Source of the DNA: Clostridia bacterium
Lineage (GTDB): Bacteria; Bacillota_A; Clostridia; Oscillospirales; CAG-272
DNA length: 35,612 bases
Direction: 5' to 3'
Assembly (NCBI GenBank): GCA_017632155.1
Contig: JAGBRZ010000230.1
Span: 1 to 35,612, forward strand
Under the pieces are notes generated by a model. The model did not search any database, had not been told where the DNA came from, and was given only the letters and a program-made list of their open reading frames with translations. Positions 33,107-35,612 of the stretch are shown in pieces. Every line of letters begins with the position of its first letter. Position 1 is the stretch's first letter. The position numbers and the translations under genes are program-made.

Positions 33107-33877
33107 TTAGTTAGGAGTCCACACCATGTCAGGCAGTGTAGCGTAAGCGTCTTTGGTGGACTCATAATCGATACCAATATAGCGCAACGTAGTGTTTGAG
33201 TCCGTGTGGTTCAGGAGTTTTTGGACAATGCCAATGTTGTTGCCGGTTGCCTTATACAGCATATAACCAAAGGTCTTGCGCATTGAGTGCGTCCCCACAT
33301 TGAAAGGTATCTGTAATGCACGTGCAGCACGCTTCAGGATGTCGTGGATGCTGTCAGGCTGTAAATGCAGATACGATCGCTTATTTGACCAGAACACGTA
33401 GTCGTCCGGGTTTACGGTAGCTGGGTCTATACCAAGCTGCTGCATGTAGTAAGTGACAGCTCGCTGTGCAGCGGGATTAATGACCACGGGACGCTTCTTG
33501 CCAGTCTTGGTTTCCATCAGGTAGTTCCACTCAGCAAGGTTAAAGGTGTCCGTGTGAGGTTTGTAGATGTTCTGCCACTGAAGCCTACACAGGTCAGACA
33601 CACGAAAGCCAAGGTTGATGCCCAGTGTGAAGAACAGCCAATTGCGCAAACGCATGCGCTTGTAAGAGCCATTAGTTAGCAAGAACTGCTGCATACGTTG
33701 CAGATCAGCAGGATCTTTAAATGCATACACTTCCTTGGACGGGCCATGGGTATTTGCGGTAGGTGGGTAGTTGTCCAAGTAAGTGACATTGCCTTGGGTG
33801 AAATAACTGCGTCTGTTGGGGGTAGGCTGTACAGACAGATCAGTCAAAAAAGATGTCTGTTCATAAGCGTTAGTCAC
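33107..33877 (-). CDS. Tyrosine recombinase / integrase, 256 aa
   Basis: The full catalytic set is present: Arg92 (GFRVSDL), Lys around 124-127 (ETKTGKKR), His197 and Arg200 (THSMRKTFG), His224 (LLNHTDSNTT) and Tyr233 (LRYIGI). The protein is short (256 aa) because the N-terminal arm- and core-binding part is reduced to about 75 residues. Translation uses GTG 33877, 7 bases after AGGAGG. An ATG two bases earlier is followed at once by TGA. It is driven by the promoter at 33905-33933. It would insert or excise the element at an att site, expected nearby and probably to its right. Confidence 0.92.
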   Translation of the reverse strand: MTNAYEQTSFLTDLSVQPTPNRRSYFTQGNVTYLDNYPPTANTHGPSKEVYAFKDPADLQRMQQFLLTNGSYKRMRLRNWLFFTLGINLGFRVSDLCRLQWQNIYKPHTDTFNLAEWNYLMETKTGKKRPVVINPAAQRAVTYYMQQLGIDPATVNPDDYVFWSNKRSYLHLQPDSIHDILKRAARALQIPFNVGTHSMRKTFGYMLYKATGNNIGIVQKLLNHTDSNTTLRYIGIDYESTKDAYATLPDMVWTPN

Positions 33878-33904
33878 ATAAACACCTCCTTATTGCTTAG
33901 GTTT

Positions 33905-33933
33905 ATTATACCATATCTCCGCAAAAAGGTCAA
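33905..33933 (-). promoter_or_regulatory. Sigma-A promoter for the integrase
   Basis: On the minus strand: TTGACC, a 17-base spacer, TATAAT, with TG one base before the -10 (extended -10). The -10 lies about 25 bases upstream of the GTG start. It is near the consensus for host housekeeping RNA polymerase. Confidence 0.92.
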
Positions 33934-34293
33934 TGATTTTATGATGAGATTTGGTATTTTAGGAGGTCGATGATAGACATCGGGCAAAGCGTTGATTTTA
34001 TTGGGGATGGGACGTGTTAATAATGTGTTTAGGGAAATATTTATGGAAATAGTGTTTATTTTGGTGATAGCATAAGGGGTGGAACGTAGTAAATATAAGG
34101 GTTTGCGGGTTAGTGCCGAAACGAATGTCCGATTGGTTTTTGGTGTGGCAAAGGGGATGATCGAAAAAAAGTGGGGAAAGATGGTGAGGAGTGGGAGGAG
34201 GTAAGATTTTTGAATGAGTAATGATTTGGATGAACTAAAGCCACGTTTACAGGCTAAGACAAGATCAAAAGTGAAAACCACCCCCCGGTACGG
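33934..34293. other. C-poor, G-rich stretch without a convincing gene
   Basis: Over about 300 bases the plus strand has around 100 G but fewer than 20 C (hand count), so the two strands differ strongly. A plus-strand ORF of 28 codons (34214-34300, MSNDLDELKPRLQAKTRSKV...) follows GGAGGAGG at a rather long spacing and ends inside the next hairpin. A 16-codon ORF (33970-34020) follows AGGAGG directly. Neither is convincing. The minus strand shows only a low-complexity frame. The skew suggests a functional non-coding RNA, an origin or att-region DNA. Confidence 0.5.
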
Positions 34294-34330
34294 ACGGTAA
34301 AAAGCGCAAGCATTGCGCGCTTTTTACCGT
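34294..34330 (+). terminator. Perfect 14-bp hairpin at composition boundary
   Basis: ACGGTAAAAAGCGC and GCGCTTTTTACCGT are exact complements around a 9-base loop; on the plus strand, AACGAATTTTTTT follows. It can act as a terminator for plus-strand transcription, and it lies where AT-rich phage-like DNA gives way to GC-rich DNA. Confidence 0.65.
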
Positions 34331-34666
34331 AACGAATTTTTTTGAAATCCGCAAAGCCTTATGCCGCAAGGGTTTGCGGGGATCATGGGCAGCGCTCCAC
34401 CTGAGCCAATGTCAGCGTCCAGAATGCCGCATTCCTCCAAAAGTCGGTATTCTCCGGTGAGTCTGGCGCATGGCTGACGGGGCACAGCGTGGGCAGCTTG
34501 CTTTGGTCGGCAGCGCTCAGGCAGATCAATGACAAGGGCGGTTCACGCGCTGTGTGTGCTGTGCTGGCGTGTTGCAGCGCTTCGCGGCCTTGCCTATTCG
34601 GCCATCTCATAGCACGCGTTCGCCGCTATGCCGCTTCGCACACTCGAACGAAAGGCAGGCGATACG
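34331..34666. other. GC-rich stretch without a supported gene
   Basis: I see no frame with a spaced ribosome site on either strand. A 75-codon minus frame from 34610 lacks one. The stretch contains two GCTTCGC heptamers (34579, 34633) and short GGCC inverted repeats around 34587-34604. It is probably the leader of the small gene starting at 34667, or unrelated flanking DNA. Confidence 0.4.
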
Positions 34667-34903
34667 ATGACCGTAACCCCCAACAACCACACGAAAGAGG
34701 GCGATTCCCACATGTCCACGATTTCCACACAGCTTGAAACGCTGCGGCTTATCAGACGGCTGAATCTCGCATTGCATGACCCTAACGCGCTTGATGAAGC
34801 CCTGCGTGATCTCGAACGCCTCATTGCCCACGGCGAAACCGCCGGTAACGCCATCGACCAACGCAAAAACGACACCACCGCCGAAACGCAAACCGCGCAG
34901 TGA
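34667..34903 (+). CDS. Small hypothetical protein, 78 aa, in GC-rich segment
   Basis: ATG 34667 has GGCAGG seven bases upstream; an in-frame ATG at 34712 (MSTISTQLETLRLIRRLNLA) has GAGGG about 10 bases upstream and is an alternative. The product is charged and helical (ALDEALRDLERLIAHGET) with a Gln/Thr/Asn-rich end. I recognise no family. Codons are strongly GC-ended, unlike the phage genes to the left, so the origin may differ. A good terminator follows 63 bases after its stop. It is read in the opposite direction to the phage genes. Confidence 0.5.
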   Translation: MTVTPNNHTKEGDSHMSTISTQLETLRLIRRLNLALHDPNALDEALRDLERLIAHGETAGNAIDQRKNDTTAETQTAQ

Positions 34904-34966
34904 TGTCGTAACCCCCGGTATGCTGGTTTGACCCGCCTGCCGGTTGGTGCCATCATACCACATCAG

Positions 34967-35008
34967 CGGCCACCGGTCAACCCTCTTGGGGTGATTGATG
35001 GCCGTTTT
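34967..35008 (+). terminator. Terminator after 78-aa gene
   Basis: CGGCCA pairs with TGGCCG, with an inner TCAACCC/GGGGTGA stem and TCTT loop, followed by TTTT. This stops plus-strand transcription before the next promoter. Confidence 0.65.
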
Positions 35009-35085
35009 CATATGCCCATCACCGTCCTTTATCAGTATCCGCCAATCCCACGCATGCCAATTTATGCAAACTCACCACAACCCCG

Positions 35086-35114
35086 TTGACACGCCTTGTG
35101 CATCGTCGTATAAT
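35086..35114 (+). promoter_or_regulatory. Perfect-consensus promoter TTGACA-N17-TATAAT
   Basis: Both hexamers match the sigma-70/sigma-A consensus exactly, and the spacer is 17 bases. The -10 ends 48 bases before the ATG at 35163. Confidence 0.95.
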
Positions 35115-35162
35115 CCCCCATGTTGCCTGCCCCTCAATACCACCATAGGAGGTTATAACACC

Positions 35163-35393
35163 ATGACTACCGCCAATACCAGCGCTAACACCGACCCCAA
35201 GCAATGCATTGACCCTGCACACCAGATTGACGCTATGATGCACGACCACATCATATTAGCCCGCATTGACGAATTAGACCGCCTGACGAATGCATACGGC
35301 GCGTCTAAAGACCTTGTAGCAAAGCGTCTCATTGTAGCTATCATGGCTCGTAAGCAAGCCTTACGTGCGCTACTGACCACTTCCCAAGACTGA
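35163..35393 (+). CDS. Small hypothetical protein, 76 aa
   Basis: AGGAGG lies 10 bases before the ATG and a perfect promoter is just upstream; a terminator follows its stop. The complete unit (promoter, ribosome site, ORF, terminator) is about 360 bases. The product is helical: a Thr/Ala-rich start (MTTANTSANTDPKQCIDPAH) then QIDAMMHDHIILARIDELDR and a basic end (AIMARKQALRALLTTSQD). No family is recognised. Helical and basic sequence could suit a small DNA- or RNA-binding protein or a toxin or antitoxin, but none of these can be asserted. Confidence 0.7.
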   Translation: MTTANTSANTDPKQCIDPAHQIDAMMHDHIILARIDELDRLTNAYGASKDLVAKRLIVAIMARKQALRALLTTSQD

Positions 35394-35410
35394 CCTACAC
35401 CACCCACACC

Positions 35411-35442
35411 AACGGCCCTTGCACTTGTCATGGGCCGTTTTT
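35411..35442 (+). terminator. Terminator after 76-aa gene
   Basis: AACGGCCC pairs with GGGCCGTT around a 13-base loop, and the T run overlaps and follows the arm (TTTTT). Confidence 0.8.
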
Positions 35443-35472
35443 CGTTGCCTGTGTCCCCGTTTGCTGTGTATA

Positions 35473-35612
35473 TTCCCCGCTTCGCGTGGCTGGTGGTGGG
35501 CGTGGGCGCTACCGCTGTTCAGGTGTCCCGGTGCTGCTGATCGTGCGACCCGCTTTCCCCGCTTCGCGTGGCTGGTGGTGGGCGTGGGCGCTACCGCTGT
35601 TCAGGTGTCCCG
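35473..35612. repeat. 58-bp perfect direct repeat ending at the window edge
   Basis: The 58 bases at 35473-35530 occur again exactly at 35555-35612, with a 24-base spacer (period 82). Each copy begins TTCCCCGCTTCGCGTGGCTG and ends GTTCAGGTGTCCCG. The second copy finishes at the last base given, as expected of a contig stopping in a repeat or of a terminal overlap. Confidence 0.95.

Noticed and set aside
33874..34281. 135-codon minus frame upstream of the integrase
   Set aside because: Low-complexity Pro/Ile/Leu/Thr-rich product caused by the C-rich strand; it covers the integrase promoter and lacks a ribosome site.
34383..34610. 75-codon minus frame in GC-rich DNA
   Set aside because: No ribosome site and no recognisable domain; GC-rich DNA gives frequent open frames.
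34594..35011. Minus-strand frames of 120 and 134 codons
   Set aside because: They overlap the plus-strand 78-aa gene and its terminator and have Arg/Val-biased shadow composition.
1..35612. CRISPR array, tRNA or rRNA genes
   Set aside because: The only regular repeats are the coding 69-bp array and the 58-bp pair; neither has spacer structure. I saw no cloverleaf or rRNA-like sequence.

Overview
The window looks like most of a temperate tailed-phage genome (siphovirus-like, or myovirus-like if a sheath lies outside) from a Gram-positive, probably Clostridia-type host. Almost every phage gene lies on the minus strand, genes are tightly packed or overlapping, ribosome sites are close to AGGAGG, and the promoters I can see are the sigma-A type (TTGAC.. 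/ TATAAT). The host group is inferred from style only. The left edge cuts through a tail tape-measure gene inside a tandem repeat, and the right edge stops exactly at the end of a 58-bp direct repeat. This suggests an assembly contig that ends in repeats. No lysis genes, CI-type repressor or DNA polymerase are visible, so the genome is incomplete here.

Read in the direction of transcription (right to left), the layout is as follows. (1) 33.9-31.6 kb: a tyrosine integrase behind a near-consensus sigma-A promoter, a small zinc-ribbon protein, a structured GC-rich non-coding stretch, and a winged-helix protein that may be a replication initiator or regulator. (2) 31.5-28.8 kb: tiny ORFs, a Bro-N antirepressor-like protein with a second strong internal start, a small Cys-rich protein, and a FolD-like protein that has lost the usual catalytic and cofactor residues. 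(3) 28.8-24.2 kb: a 918-aa single-chain RNA polymerase of the YonO / eukaryotic-RdRp-like double-psi barrel type with a DYDGD catalytic motif, a 307-aa zinc-cluster protein overlapping its end, and small proteins including one resembling SPbeta YonK. (4) 24.1-5.3 kb: the virion module. It holds a gp10-like protein, a putative small terminase, large terminase, portal, a missed 43-aa gene, protease/scaffold, decoration protein, major capsid, head-tail connectors, tail tube, a RuvC-type resolvase, two long tail-fibre/tip-like proteins, and then the tape measure.

The genes suggest a lysogeny/early block read by host polymerase, which leads to a phage-encoded RNA polymerase that could then read the late virion block. 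Intrinsic terminators sit directly before and after the major capsid gene and around the tail-tube cassette. This suggests that these two abundant products are expressed as separate transcription units inside the long late operon.

To the right of about 34.3 kb the character changes. A C-poor, G-rich non-coding stretch and a perfect 14-bp hairpin are followed by GC-rich DNA with two small plus-strand genes, each with its own terminator and one with an exact TTGACA-N17-TATAAT promoter. This may be flanking host DNA, a separate accessory module or an assembly join; I cannot tell which from the sequence alone.
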